Part shown: in pieces, positions 25,145 through 32,860 of the stretch
Position numbering within the stretch: position 1 is the stretch's first letter
How the letters are laid out: every line of letters starts with the position of its first letter
DNA from: Oscillospiraceae bacterium
GTDB taxonomy: Bacteria > Bacillota > Clostridia > Oscillospirales > Oscillospiraceae
Direction of reading: 5' to 3'
Length of the DNA: 35,704 nt
NCBI GenBank assembly: GCA_017429835.1
Contig: JAFROD010000027.1
Coordinates: 1 to 35,704, forward strand
Position numbers and translations under genes: made by a program
Notes under the pieces: model-generated
Seen by the model: the letters and a program-made list of their open reading frames with translations, nothing else
The model's database searches: none
What the model was told of the DNA's origin: nothing

Positions 25145-25173
25145 ACCCGCCTGCGGCAGCGCCGCAGGCGGGT
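25145..25173. terminator. Terminator between aspS and the C_GCAxxG_C_C gene
   Basis: A 13-bp stem ACCCGCCTGCGGC, loop AGC, and its complement. Minus-strand transcripts exit into TTTTTCTTTGTTTT, a strong tail; the plus-strand tail (CATTTGTT) is weaker. Confidence 0.85.
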
Positions 25174-25179
25174 CATTTG

Positions 25180-25635
25180 TTATTCGATCGGGTTTTCCTC
25201 GAGGTAGGTCTCCAGCATGTCCGCCGCGTCGCGGACGATCTCGGCGCACGGGCGCTTTTTGTAGTATTCCGCCGTGCGGCTGTCGGGCAGCGGCGTGCGA
25301 TCCGCCGTGACGCCGGTCAGCAGCTCGCGGCAGAGATAGGAACCGTTGTGCGTCTTGAAGCGGGCGGCGAAGTCCTGTATGCGGGCGTAGAGCGCGCCTT
25401 TGCGCTCGCGCGGCGCGATCCCGTCGTCGCCGTAGAGCAGACTGATGACCATGAACGCGCCGTTTGCCGCGCCGCAGACCTCGCGCAGCCGCCCGATCCC
25501 GCCGCCGAAGCCGGACGTCAGCTTCGCGGCGGTTGTTTCGTCCAGACCGGTTTTGTCGCAGAAGGCGAGCAGGACCGCCTGCGCGCAGTTATAGCCGCTT
25601 GCGAACTTTTCCGCGGCAAGTTCTCCTCGTGTCAT
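25180..25635 (-). CDS. C_GCAxxG_C_C family protein (putative redox/metal protein)
   Basis: 151 residues. Family cysteines are seen in order: YNCAQAV (about 15-21), LREVCGAANGAF (GCAxxG-type core, about 50-61), LCRELL and KRPCAEIV near the C-terminus. The family is named after this pattern and is predicted to bind a metal or iron-sulfur centre; the reaction is unknown. Its ATG overlaps the stop of the upstream gene by 4 nt (ATGA), so the two are coupled. Confidence 0.9.
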   Translation of the reverse strand: MTRGELAAEKFASGYNCAQAVLLAFCDKTGLDETTAAKLTSGFGGGIGRLREVCGAANGAFMVISLLYGDDGIAPRERKGALYARIQDFAARFKTHNGSYLCRELLTGVTADRTPLPDSRTAEYYKKRPCAEIVRDAADMLETYLEENPIE

Positions 25636-26405
25636 GTTTCTTTCTCCTTCGGGAAGGCTACGCCGTTGAATTTCAGCATGTAGCGAATCGGATAATAGCC
25701 TTGCAGATAGTTCATTTCATACCATGCGAACGTCGCGTCCGGCAGATGCATCAGCTCCGGCGCATCGCAGCGGAACAGCTCGAAGGTCGTCTGATCCCCG
25801 CAGAGCAGCGCGGCGATCAGCTCTTTCTGCCCTTCGGCGGCAAGCCGGTCGAAGCAGGCGTCCATCAGCGTCACGCAGATCAGCTCTTCCTGCGGGGCAC
25901 GGTCTTGCTTCGTAGCGAACCAGTAGAGAAAATCAGCCTGCGTGAAAGCTTTTCGCGCCGTGACGAGGGCGAGCTTCTGGAATTCCTCCTCCGCGCCGCG
26001 CTTGAGCACGTCGATCAAATAGTACAGCAGATTTTCGTCCAGACAGCAGCAGTCGAGCAGCACCTCATACGCGCTGCGCGGCCCGTCCGGCTCGTCGATC
26101 TTCGGCGGCTCGGCGGGATCAGGCGCTTCGGGAGCCGGCTTTTCCTCTTGTGCGGTCATCGACTGCAACACCGTGAGCAGGTCTTCCGGCTTGTATGCCG
26201 CATAGACCGCTTCTGGTATTTCCTCTCCGTCCTGCTCTGCGCAGCGGCGGACGAATTCCGGCACGCCCATCGCCTGAATCTGCTCCTGCAGCTCCGCAGC
26301 TCTGCGCAGCGGATCCTCCTGCGTGAGCTGGATTCCCTCCGGCGGCACTCTGCTGCCGTCGGCGACGCCCTGCATGTCTTTCAAATAGTATTCGATTAGT
26401 GTCAT
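25632..26405 (-). CDS. Conserved-type hypothetical protein, unrecognised
   Basis: 257 residues from the ATG at 26405 (GAGGTGG upstream); longer in-frame readings lack a site. I do not recognise a family. The N-terminal half (1-95) is helical and acidic, then comes an acidic Pro-rich linker (about 100-120), then a helical C-terminal domain with three consecutive cysteines in LLDCCCLDENLLYYLID, and WYEMNYLQGYYPIRYML near the end. There is no signal peptide or membrane segment, so it is probably cytoplasmic. It is translationally coupled to the C_GCAxxG_C_C protein and may be its partner; that is inference. Confidence 0.8.
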   Translation of the reverse strand: MTLIEYYLKDMQGVADGSRVPPEGIQLTQEDPLRRAAELQEQIQAMGVPEFVRRCAEQDGEEIPEAVYAAYKPEDLLTVLQSMTAQEEKPAPEAPDPAEPPKIDEPDGPRSAYEVLLDCCCLDENLLYYLIDVLKRGAEEEFQKLALVTARKAFTQADFLYWFATKQDRAPQEELICVTLMDACFDRLAAEGQKELIAALLCGDQTTFELFRCDAPELMHLPDATFAWYEMNYLQGYYPIRYMLKFNGVAFPKEKET

Positions 26406-26424
26406 CGCGTTCCACCTCAGGTAG

Positions 26425-26453
26425 AATTTATCATATCGCGGCGAAAAATGCAA
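26425..26453 (-). promoter_or_regulatory. Promoter for the 257-residue gene and C_GCAxxG_C_C gene
   Basis: On the minus strand: TTGCAT, 17-bp spacer, TAAATT. It is divergent from the degV promoter. Confidence 0.7.
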
Positions 26454-26460
26454 CATTCCT

Positions 26461-26489
26461 TTGACAAGCGCATAAGTTCTTGCTATAAT
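26461..26489 (+). promoter_or_regulatory. Full-consensus promoter for degV
   Basis: TTGACA, 17-bp spacer, TATAAT with an upstream TGC (extended -10). It is one of the two best promoters in the window. Confidence 0.93.
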
Positions 26490-26524
26490 ACATGTAATAA
26501 TGATAAAACAAGGTGGTTTAGCCC

Positions 26525-27385
26525 ATGAAAATCAAGATTACGGCAGACAGCACCTGCGATCTTTCTCCGGAGCAGATCCGCGACAACGATATCACAATAT
26601 TCCCGCTGTTCGTCAATAAGGGCGACGAGAGCTTTCGGGACGGTGTGACGATCACGCCGGCGGAGATCTTCGCCCACGTCGCCGCAGGCGGCGATCTTTG
26701 CAGCACCGCTGCCTTGCCGGTCGGCATGTATCAGGAACAGTTTGAAGAATTACTGAAGGACTGCGACGCCCTTGTGCATATCTCGCTCGGCTCCGGTTTT
26801 TCCAGCTGCTATCACAACGCGTGCCTCGCCGCGGAGGATATGCCGAACGTCCGCGTGATCGACTCGAGAAATCTTTCTTCCGGTCACGGCCACGTCGTTT
26901 TAGAGGCGTGCAGACTGGCGAAGACGGCGACCGATCTGGACGAGATGAAAGCAGCGCTCGACGCACTGACGCCCCGTGTGGACGCGAGTTTCCTGCTCGA
27001 ACGCCTGGACTACATGGTCAAGGGCGGGCGCTGCTCGTTCGTCGCCGCGCTCGGCGCGAATCTTTTGAAGCTGAAGCCCTGCATCGAAGTCGTCGACAAT
27101 AAGATGATCGTCGGCAAGAAGTATCGCGGCAGCATGGTCAAGTGCATTGAAGCCTACGTGCGCGACCGGTTGGCAGAGCCGGACGGCATCGTGCCTGGGC
27201 GTATTTTCATCACGCACTCGCCGGTCACGGAGGAAGTGGATCAAATGGCGTACGATACGATCCGCGCCTGCATGGACTTTGAAGAGATCGACGATACTAA
27301 CGCCGGCTGCACGATCAGTTGTCACTGCGGTGAGGGCTGTCTCGGCATCCTGTATATCCGCAAGGAACCGAAAACACAGGCATAA
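26525..27385 (+). CDS. DegV/FakB-family fatty-acid-binding protein
   Basis: 286 residues, ATG at 26525 behind AAGGTGG. Family signatures: ITADSTCDLSPE (about 4-15), CSTAALPVGMYQEQFEELL, HISLGSGFSSCYHNA (ligand-contacting Ser region), VIDSRNLSSGHG and LDYMVKGGRCSF. DegV/FakB proteins bind one fatty acid; FakB forms present it to the FakA kinase for phospholipid synthesis. No fakA is adjacent, so its exact role is open. It is monocistronic, with a consensus promoter and a strong terminator. Confidence 0.93.
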   Translation: MKIKITADSTCDLSPEQIRDNDITIFPLFVNKGDESFRDGVTITPAEIFAHVAAGGDLCSTAALPVGMYQEQFEELLKDCDALVHISLGSGFSSCYHNACLAAEDMPNVRVIDSRNLSSGHGHVVLEACRLAKTATDLDEMKAALDALTPRVDASFLLERLDYMVKGGRCSFVAALGANLLKLKPCIEVVDNKMIVGKKYRGSMVKCIEAYVRDRLAEPDGIVPGRIFITHSPVTEEVDQMAYDTIRACMDFEEIDDTNAGCTISCHCGEGCLGILYIRKEPKTQA

Positions 27386-27417
27386 AAAAAGCGGGGCTTT
27401 CAAAGCCCCGCTTTTTT
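27384..27417. terminator. Bidirectional terminator between degV and hsp20
   Basis: A 10-bp stem GCGGGGCTTT / AAAGCCCCGC around a single C is flanked by seven A on the left and six T on the right. The A-run overlaps the degV stop. Confidence 0.93.
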
Positions 27418-27424
27418 GCGCTGT

Positions 27425-27853
27425 TTACTTGATTTCCAGTCTGCGCGTTTCCGGCTTTGCAGGCTGCTGCTTCGGCAGCTCAAGCTTCAGAACGCCGTCT
27501 TCATAGGAAGCGTGGATGTCGTCAGCCTTGATGCCGTTGAGCGAGAAGCTGCGGCTGTAGCTGCCGTAGGAACGCTCGCAGCGCAGGTAGCTGCCGTCCT
27601 TCTTCTCGTAGTTGGAATGACGCTCCGCGTTGATGACCAGACGGTCGTCGTCCACGTCGATCTTGATGTCTTCCTTCTTGAAGCCCGGCAGATCGGCGGA
27701 GAGGATCAGCTTGTCTCCTGCGTCTTCGATATCGGTACGGAAGGAGGCGAGGCTGTCCGGTGCGAACAGGCTGTGTTCAAAGTCCTCCAACTCACGGAAG
27801 GGATTAAAGATTGCAGGCTCATTGTGTCTGCGGTACGGGGTAAGGGTCAACAT
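27425..27853 (-). CDS. Hsp20/alpha-crystallin small heat-shock protein
   Basis: 142 residues from the ATG at 27853 (GGAGG 8 nt upstream); an in-frame ATG at 27937 has no ribosome site. A short N-terminal arm (NPFRELEDFEHSLF) precedes the alpha-crystallin domain (about 40-130; DLPGFKKEDIKIDV, SFSLNGIKADDI, GVLKLELPK). The C-terminal LEIK is IxI-like. It is an ATP-independent holdase. A perfect CIRCE operator 133 nt upstream predicts HrcA repression. Confidence 0.95.
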   Translation of the reverse strand: MLTLTPYRRHNEPAIFNPFRELEDFEHSLFAPDSLASFRTDIEDAGDKLILSADLPGFKKEDIKIDVDDDRLVINAERHSNYEKKDGSYLRCERSYGSYSRSFSLNGIKADDIHASYEDGVLKLELPKQQPAKPETRRLEIK

Positions 27854-27985
27854 AACAATTCCTCCATTCATTTTCGCGCGGTACAGAGCTTTTTGTGAAG
27901 GTCTGTATCGCTCTTTGTTTCTATTTGCATTATCCATCTATAATGTGAACAAATATGCCTCATTTTATGAACGGACTGTGAATTT

Positions 27986-28012
27986 TTAGCACTCGACACT
28001 ATAGAGTGCTAA
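27986..28012. promoter_or_regulatory. CIRCE operator (HrcA binding site)
   Basis: A perfect TTAGCACTC, 9-nt spacer, GAGTGCTAA. This is the classical HrcA operator of heat-shock operons. The only plausible target is hsp20 on the minus strand. Confidence 0.95.
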
Positions 28013-28026
28013 AGTGGGAGCGAAAA
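27998..28026 (-). promoter_or_regulatory. Candidate hsp20 promoter overlapping CIRCE
   Basis: On the minus strand, TATAGT lies in the CIRCE spacer, 17 bp from a weak TTTTCG (3 of 6). Bound HrcA would block it. The -35 falls in the T-tract of the preceding operon's terminator. Confidence 0.45.
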
Positions 28027-28054
28027 AGAAATCGGAGCAGGTATCTGCTCCGAT
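28019..28054 (-). terminator. Terminator of the phosphatase-kinase-ABC operon
   Basis: A 10-bp stem ATCGGAGCAG / CTGCTCCGAT around a 4-nt loop (28054-28031), then TTTCTTTTTCGC on the minus strand. It overlaps the stop codon of the ABC gene by one base. Confidence 0.9.
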
Positions 28055-29757
28055 TATTCTTTTACAGGCTGCAGGTGTTTGTCCTGTATTTTGTAAATTT
28101 GATCGCACAGCTTCAGCACGCTCGGGCGGTGTGTCGAGATAATACAGGTCTTATTCGGCAGGGCTGCGATGTTCTGCAGTACCCGCTCCTCCGTTTCCAG
28201 ATCGAGCGCGGAGGTAACTTCGTCGAGCAGCATGACCGGCGCGTCCGCCAGCACGGCGCGTGCGATGGCAAGCCGCTGATTCTGACCGATGGAGAGGGAG
28301 CTGCCGCGCTCAGACATGTGACTGTTGATCCCGTCGGGGAGCTCCCGGACGAAGTCTTCCGCGCAGGCGACGCGCAGAGCGGCGAGAATCTCGTCGTCGC
28401 TCGCCTCCGGACGTACCAGACGCAGGGTGTCTGCGACCGTTCCTGAGAAGATCACGTTATCCTGCGGCACGTAGGCGAACAGGTTTCTCGTTGCCGGAGA
28501 GATCGGCACGGAGACGTCGCCGTTTGTCAGCGTCATGCTGCCGCTGTCCGGGCGGAGCAGCCCGAGCAGGAGACGGAACAGGGTGGTCTTACCGCTGCCG
28601 GATTGACCGACGATTGCGACGATTTCCCGCGGCGCGATCGTGAAGCTGACAGCTTCGAGCGTGGCGGCACGTTCCTGATAGGCGAAGGACATATCCTCTA
28701 CCACCAGAGAGAAATCGGTGCCGCGGATCGCTTCGACCGCGGCGCTGTCCGCTTCCGGCTCGCGGGGCAGATCGAAGATCGTCATGATTCTCTGCGCGCT
28801 GACGGTGCAGTCGATCGCCGTGGGGACGAGCTTGAACAGAGCGGAAAGCGCGCTGGAAAGATAGCCCGCCAACTGGATAAACAGCACCATCGTGCCGAAT
28901 TCCTTGATGTCGCCGCCCCAAAGACGGAACGCGCCCCAGCCGATGCAGAGATAGCCCGCGAGCTTGCCGATCGTGGAGAGCAGGGCGGAGTTAATCACGG
29001 AAACGCGATTGTGCTCCATTGCGGTGTCATAGTAGATGTGCTGCACCTGATCCAGCTTCGTGCGGAAGGAATCGACCAGATTGAACGCCTTGATCGACTG
29101 GGAATTCTGAAACGCCTCCTCGTTGAAGGACATCATCTCGCTGCTGACCCGGCGCATCTCGCTGCTGAACTTCCGCAGCTTTCGGACAAAGGGTTTGGCG
29201 ATCAGAAGGGAAAGCGGCGCAGAGCACAGCGCGAACAGCGCCATGGTCGGATCATAAACCAGAATGACGACCAGTGAGGCGATGAACTGCACGGTCTTTA
29301 TGATGAACGTCGGTACCCAGCCGAGCACGCTGCCGGCGACGTTGCTGACGTCCGTATTGATGCGGTTGAGCAGATCGCCGGAGTGGTACTGCTGCAGCGC
29401 CTGCCAGTCGGTGTTCAGAAAGACGCCGAAGACCTCGGCGCGCAGCTCATTGGAAATCCGGAGGTTGATCTTTGCACTGTAACGGCTGGAAATCGCGCTG
29501 AACACGATGCTGAACAGGGAAAACAGGACGACCAGGATACCGGTCTGCATCACGTGCCAGCCCTTTTTGCCGATGATATAATTGACGAGATCCTTGGACA
29601 GCACGGCGGCGATCAGACTCAGTCCGGTGGTCAGCAGACCGATCAGAATAAAGAGGAAGATCGACTTCTTATACGCCTTCGTATGGTGATAGATCCAGCG
29701 GGTCTCGCACCAGACGTCATGCAGAAGACCGCGATTCAGTTTCCGCAGAAAGCGCAT
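28054..29757 (-). CDS. Full-length ABC exporter (membrane + ATPase domains)
   Basis: 567 residues, ATG at 29757 behind AAAGGAG. A six-helix exporter membrane domain (about 30-320) is followed by the ATPase: Walker A GQSGSGKT (K390), Q-loop YVPQDN, signature SLSIGQNQR (Ile replaces the usual first Gly of LSGGQ), Walker B VMLLDEVTSALD and H-loop STHRP. It would work as a homodimer. The resemblance is to lipid/oligosaccharide/peptide exporters (MsbA-like); substrate is unknown, and there is no peptidase domain. It is the last gene of an operon with two BY-kinases and a CpsB-type phosphatase, which points to export of a glycan or lipid-linked intermediate. Confidence 0.93.
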   Translation of the reverse strand: MRFLRKLNRGLLHDVWCETRWIYHHTKAYKKSIFLFILIGLLTTGLSLIAAVLSKDLVNYIIGKKGWHVMQTGILVVLFSLFSIVFSAISSRYSAKINLRISNELRAEVFGVFLNTDWQALQQYHSGDLLNRINTDVSNVAGSVLGWVPTFIIKTVQFIASLVVILVYDPTMALFALCSAPLSLLIAKPFVRKLRKFSSEMRRVSSEMMSFNEEAFQNSQSIKAFNLVDSFRTKLDQVQHIYYDTAMEHNRVSVINSALLSTIGKLAGYLCIGWGAFRLWGGDIKEFGTMVLFIQLAGYLSSALSALFKLVPTAIDCTVSAQRIMTIFDLPREPEADSAAVEAIRGTDFSLVVEDMSFAYQERAATLEAVSFTIAPREIVAIVGQSGSGKTTLFRLLLGLLRPDSGSMTLTNGDVSVPISPATRNLFAYVPQDNVIFSGTVADTLRLVRPEASDDEILAALRVACAEDFVRELPDGINSHMSERGSSLSIGQNQRLAIARAVLADAPVMLLDEVTSALDLETEERVLQNIAALPNKTCIISTHRPSVLKLCDQIYKIQDKHLQPVKE

Positions 29758-29774
29758 AGCGTCAGCTCCTTTCC

Positions 29775-31328
29775 TTAATCGTCCTTGTCTGTTTCGCTTT
29801 CGCCTGAAGCAGCTTCGTTGATTTGTTGCGTCAGTTCTTCGGCGGTATCGGCAGCGTCGTCGTAACGGCTGTAACGCTTTCTGCCGTAGCCGTAGGAATT
29901 GCTGGAATACTTGTAACCGTAGCTGTAGCCGTAGCCGGCGTTGTACTTCGAGCCGTAACCGTAGCGGGTAGTGCCCGCCTGCGTCTGGTTCAGTACGCAG
30001 CCGATGAGATTGATATCGTTCGTGGAGAGCGTTTGGATCGAAGTCGCGATCTGCTGGGTGCTTGCCATATCCTGACGGACGATATAGAGCGTCGCGTCCG
30101 CGTACTTCGCAAGCGTCGCGGCGTCAGACATGATGCCGGCGGGCGGGGAGTCGATGATGATATAGTCCATTCGCTCGCGCAGTAGATCGAGTACCTGCTT
30201 CATACGCGGCGTGTCGATCAGCGCCTGCGGCTGATCGACGGTATTATCGCCGGAAAGCAGCAGCAGGGTGGAATTCGGAACCGTCAACAGACGGAAGTTA
30301 TCACTGGTGCCGGAGAGCAGATCGGGCAGACCGTCCGACGGATCGGTGACGCCGATGGTCTCCTTCAGAGACTGCTTGCGCAGGTCGCCGTCGATCAGAA
30401 TGACCTTCTTGCCCTCCTGCGCAAGCGACAGCGCGAGGTTGGTCGCGACCGTCGTTTTTCCTTCGTTCGGGAGCGTACTGGTGATCAGGAGGATCTGCTG
30501 ATTCTTGTCCCAGAGAAGCTTCTGCACCTTGATACGCAGATTACGGATGGACTCGTTAAAGGTTGATACAACGCGCGGATTTGTGATCGTCAGCGTCAGA
30601 TTCGACCGATTGGAATGCTTTTTCATCTTGACGCTCGGCACATAGGCGAGACACTTCAAGCTGACGAGCTTCCGCAGGTCTTCCGCGGAGTGGACGGTCT
30701 TTCTCGTCAGTGACAGCAGGAAAATCGCAACGACGCCAAGAAGGAAGATGGGGATCGCGGCGCGCAGGCCGGCGGCAATCGCGTTGTTGCCATTATCCGG
30801 CTCGGCAGGCGGCGTCAGAGGCCGGTTGATGATATAAATCTGCGTATCGCCGAGGACGTTGCTGGCAGCCTGCGGATAGACGGTGATCGCCGCATTCATC
30901 AGATCGAAGGCGTCCTGCGCGTTCGAAGAGGTTGCCGTCATGGTAAACAGACCGGTGTCCGCTGTGGCGACTGCGGTAATGCTGCCGTTGACCGGACGCC
31001 CCAACTCGAGCTGCAGAAGCATTTTGGTGTTCTCACTGCGAATGATATAGGGAAATGTCTTCGAGAGCATTTCCGCCGCATTGGCATCCAGCCATGCGCT
31101 GTGCGTAATGATGTCCGTAGTCGTCGCATAACTGGCGTGAACGGAGAAGACGACGGAAGAAGAGTAAACCGGCGTATAGCTGCGATTCGTCCGGTAATAG
31201 ATGAAGACGCCGGCGCCGATCGCAAGCGCGACGGCAAACCAGATCAGTCGTTTTGCCGCGCCGAAAAAGTTATGCAGCACGACGGCAAGATTGAAATCCA
31301 TCATGCCGGACGATTTCTTTTCATTCAT
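29775..31328 (-). CDS. Wzz/BY-kinase fusion 2 (polysaccharide co-polymerase tyrosine kinase)
   Basis: 517 residues. The ATG at 31328 overlaps the end of the previous kinase by 8 nt. Two membrane helices (about 30-50 and 190-212) flank an extracytoplasmic Wzz-like domain. The cytoplasmic CpsD/BY-kinase domain has Walker A LPNEGKTT (K291), Walker A' VILIDGDLRKQ and Walker B YIIIDSPPAG. The C-terminal tail (about 450-490) is rich in Tyr and Gly (RYGYG, YGYSYGYKY, SYGYGRKRY), the autophosphorylation cluster. Such kinases set chain length and export of surface polysaccharide through cycles of tyrosine phosphorylation. Wzz and kinase in one chain is less common in Gram-positives, where they are usually two proteins. 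Confidence 0.92.
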   Translation of the reverse strand: MNEKKSSGMMDFNLAVVLHNFFGAAKRLIWFAVALAIGAGVFIYYRTNRSYTPVYSSSVVFSVHASYATTTDIITHSAWLDANAAEMLSKTFPYIIRSENTKMLLQLELGRPVNGSITAVATADTGLFTMTATSSNAQDAFDLMNAAITVYPQAASNVLGDTQIYIINRPLTPPAEPDNGNNAIAAGLRAAIPIFLLGVVAIFLLSLTRKTVHSAEDLRKLVSLKCLAYVPSVKMKKHSNRSNLTLTITNPRVVSTFNESIRNLRIKVQKLLWDKNQQILLITSTLPNEGKTTVATNLALSLAQEGKKVILIDGDLRKQSLKETIGVTDPSDGLPDLLSGTSDNFRLLTVPNSTLLLLSGDNTVDQPQALIDTPRMKQVLDLLRERMDYIIIDSPPAGIMSDAATLAKYADATLYIVRQDMASTQQIATSIQTLSTNDINLIGCVLNQTQAGTTRYGYGSKYNAGYGYSYGYKYSSNSYGYGRKRYSRYDDAADTAEELTQQINEAASGESETDKDD

Positions 31329-32844
31329 TGTTTTCGTCCTCCTTCTTCTTTGACTTGCCGGAGGACTGCTTGCTCTTGCTGCGCCCGTAGCCATAGCCGT
31401 AACTGTGTCCGTAGCCATAGCCGTAGCCGTAACCGTAGCCATAGCCGTAACCGTAACCGTAGCGACCGGAGCCGGACGGCAGGACGATAGCGCGGAAGGA
31501 ATGCACGTTGTTCAAAACGAAACCGAGGAATTCGGAGTGCGATTCGTTGAGTGTGTCGATTGCGTCGTTGACGGCAATCGCGGGAACGAGATCCTGGCGC
31601 ACGACCAGAATGGTAGCGTCAGCCGCTTCCGCCATTACGTCGGCATCGGCAAAGAAGCCGAGCGGGGGCGTGTCGATGATGATATAGCTGAAATGCTTGC
31701 GCAGCGCGGCGAAAATCGGACGGAAAGAATCTGCAGAGAACGATTCCATCTTGCGGCGGCGTATGCTGGCGGAAAAAATGGTGTGCAGGTGCGTGGTCTC
31801 CGAATGCTCTACCGCCGCCAGCAGGGATTGCTCCGTAAAGCCTTCCGTCAGGAAGCGGCCGAAGGCTTTATCGCGCGATATCTGCCGCTCAAAAATCAGC
31901 GACTGCGCCGGTTTGCGCATATCGCCGTCCACAAGAAGCACGCGGCGGTGCTTTTGCGCAAGCGACAAAGCGAGGTTTGCCGCAACAGTGGACTTGCCCT
32001 CGTTTTCGCTGCAGCTTGTGATGACGAAAATCTGCCGGTGTTCTTTTTCGTGTGCGCGTTCCAGTATGACGCGGAGCTGATGGATCGTTTCCGAATAGTA
32101 GAAGCTGCACAGCGGGTCGGTGATCAGCAAAGAGGTCTTTTTGCCGCTCAGTCTGCTGCGGAGCGTGCGCCGTTTCTTTTCGTGATAGATCGTTGCCAGA
32201 AGTTTTCCGTCGATCTGATGCTTCGCACCGACGGAGGTCTGCACGGTGTCCGCCTGCATTGAGCTCATGACGAGGATGAAGATCATCACAGCCGCGCCGA
32301 GGGGCGCTGAAATCTTCAGCAGCGTGTTGCGGGTAGAGCCGCTCGACGCTTCCGTAGCGATCGTCGGGCCGTTGATGTTATCCAGTACCACCGATGAGAA
32401 GACCGGCTTGGAGTATTCCGAGTGACACTCCATGATCGCGAGGGCGCTCTTGTACGCGGCTTCCGGCGTAGCAGCTCGCACTTCCATATTCAGAATATTG
32501 GTGCTTTCCGGCGCAGAGACTTTGACCTTGGCGGGAAAGCTGACCACGCCCATCCGCTTTGCGGCAGCCTGCTGCACGACATCGCTCGAAAGCAGCTCGC
32601 CGAACTGCTCGGCGACAGTGGAAGACGCGGCAAGATTGCCGACTTGCCTGTTGCTGGAGCGGGACGTGACGGAGAAGGTGACGACGCTGGAATAGGTGGG
32701 CGTCAGCGCAAGACGCTGCGCGAGGTAGATGCCCATGACAAAGATCAGCGCGGAAAGAACGACCATCCAGAAGTGCTTGACGACGTAATGAATAATACAG
32801 TACAGGTCATAATTGTCCCAGGATACGCGTTTCTTTTCTTCCAT
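31321..32844 (-). CDS. Wzz/BY-kinase fusion 1 (polysaccharide co-polymerase tyrosine kinase)
   Basis: 507 residues, ATG at 32844 behind AAGGAGGTGG. Same layout as the downstream kinase: membrane helix (about 22-45), Wzz-like extracytoplasmic domain, second helix (about 180-202), then a BY-kinase with Walker A SENEGKST (K284), Walker A' VLLVDGDMRKP and Walker B YIIIDTPPLG. The tail has a run of alternating Tyr-Gly followed by HSYGYGYG and a Lys/Ser-rich end. Sequence identity to kinase 2 is clear in motifs but modest elsewhere, so this is an old duplication or two recruited paralogues. Confidence 0.92.
   Translation of the reverse strand: MEEKKRVSWDNYDLYCIIHYVVKHFWMVVLSALIFVMGIYLAQRLALTPTYSSVVTFSVTSRSSNRQVGNLAASSTVAEQFGELLSSDVVQQAAAKRMGVVSFPAKVKVSAPESTNILNMEVRAATPEAAYKSALAIMECHSEYSKPVFSSVVLDNINGPTIATEASSGSTRNTLLKISAPLGAAVMIFILVMSSMQADTVQTSVGAKHQIDGKLLATIYHEKKRRTLRSRLSGKKTSLLITDPLCSFYYSETIHQLRVILERAHEKEHRQIFVITSCSENEGKSTVAANLALSLAQKHRRVLLVDGDMRKPAQSLIFERQISRDKAFGRFLTEGFTEQSLLAAVEHSETTHLHTIFSASIRRRKMESFSADSFRPIFAALRKHFSYIIIDTPPLGFFADADVMAEAADATILVVRQDLVPAIAVNDAIDTLNESHSEFLGFVLNNVHSFRAIVLPSGSGRYGYGYGYGYGYGYGYGYGHSYGYGYGRSKSKQSSGKSKKKEDENNE
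31384..31465 (-). repeat. Low-complexity (Tyr-Gly)n-encoding repeat in kinase 1
   Basis: 6-bp and 18-bp units (plus strand GTAGCC, GTAACC, ATAGCC) encode about a dozen Tyr-Gly dipeptides. The number of units could vary by slippage without shifting the frame. Confidence 0.85.
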
Positions 32845-32860
32845 TTACGGGCCCACCTCC

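Noticed and set aside
27854..27937. N-terminal extension of hsp20 to an ATG at 27937
   Set aside because: There is no ribosome site before that ATG, while GGAGG precedes the ATG at 27853, where the usual Hsp20 N-terminus begins.
31329..31442. N-terminal extension of kinase 2 into the Tyr-Gly repeat of kinase 1
   Set aside because: The extension is an out-of-frame reading of the repeat (Met/Ala/Thr/Val-rich); the ATG at 31328 overlapping the kinase 1 stop fits the operon.
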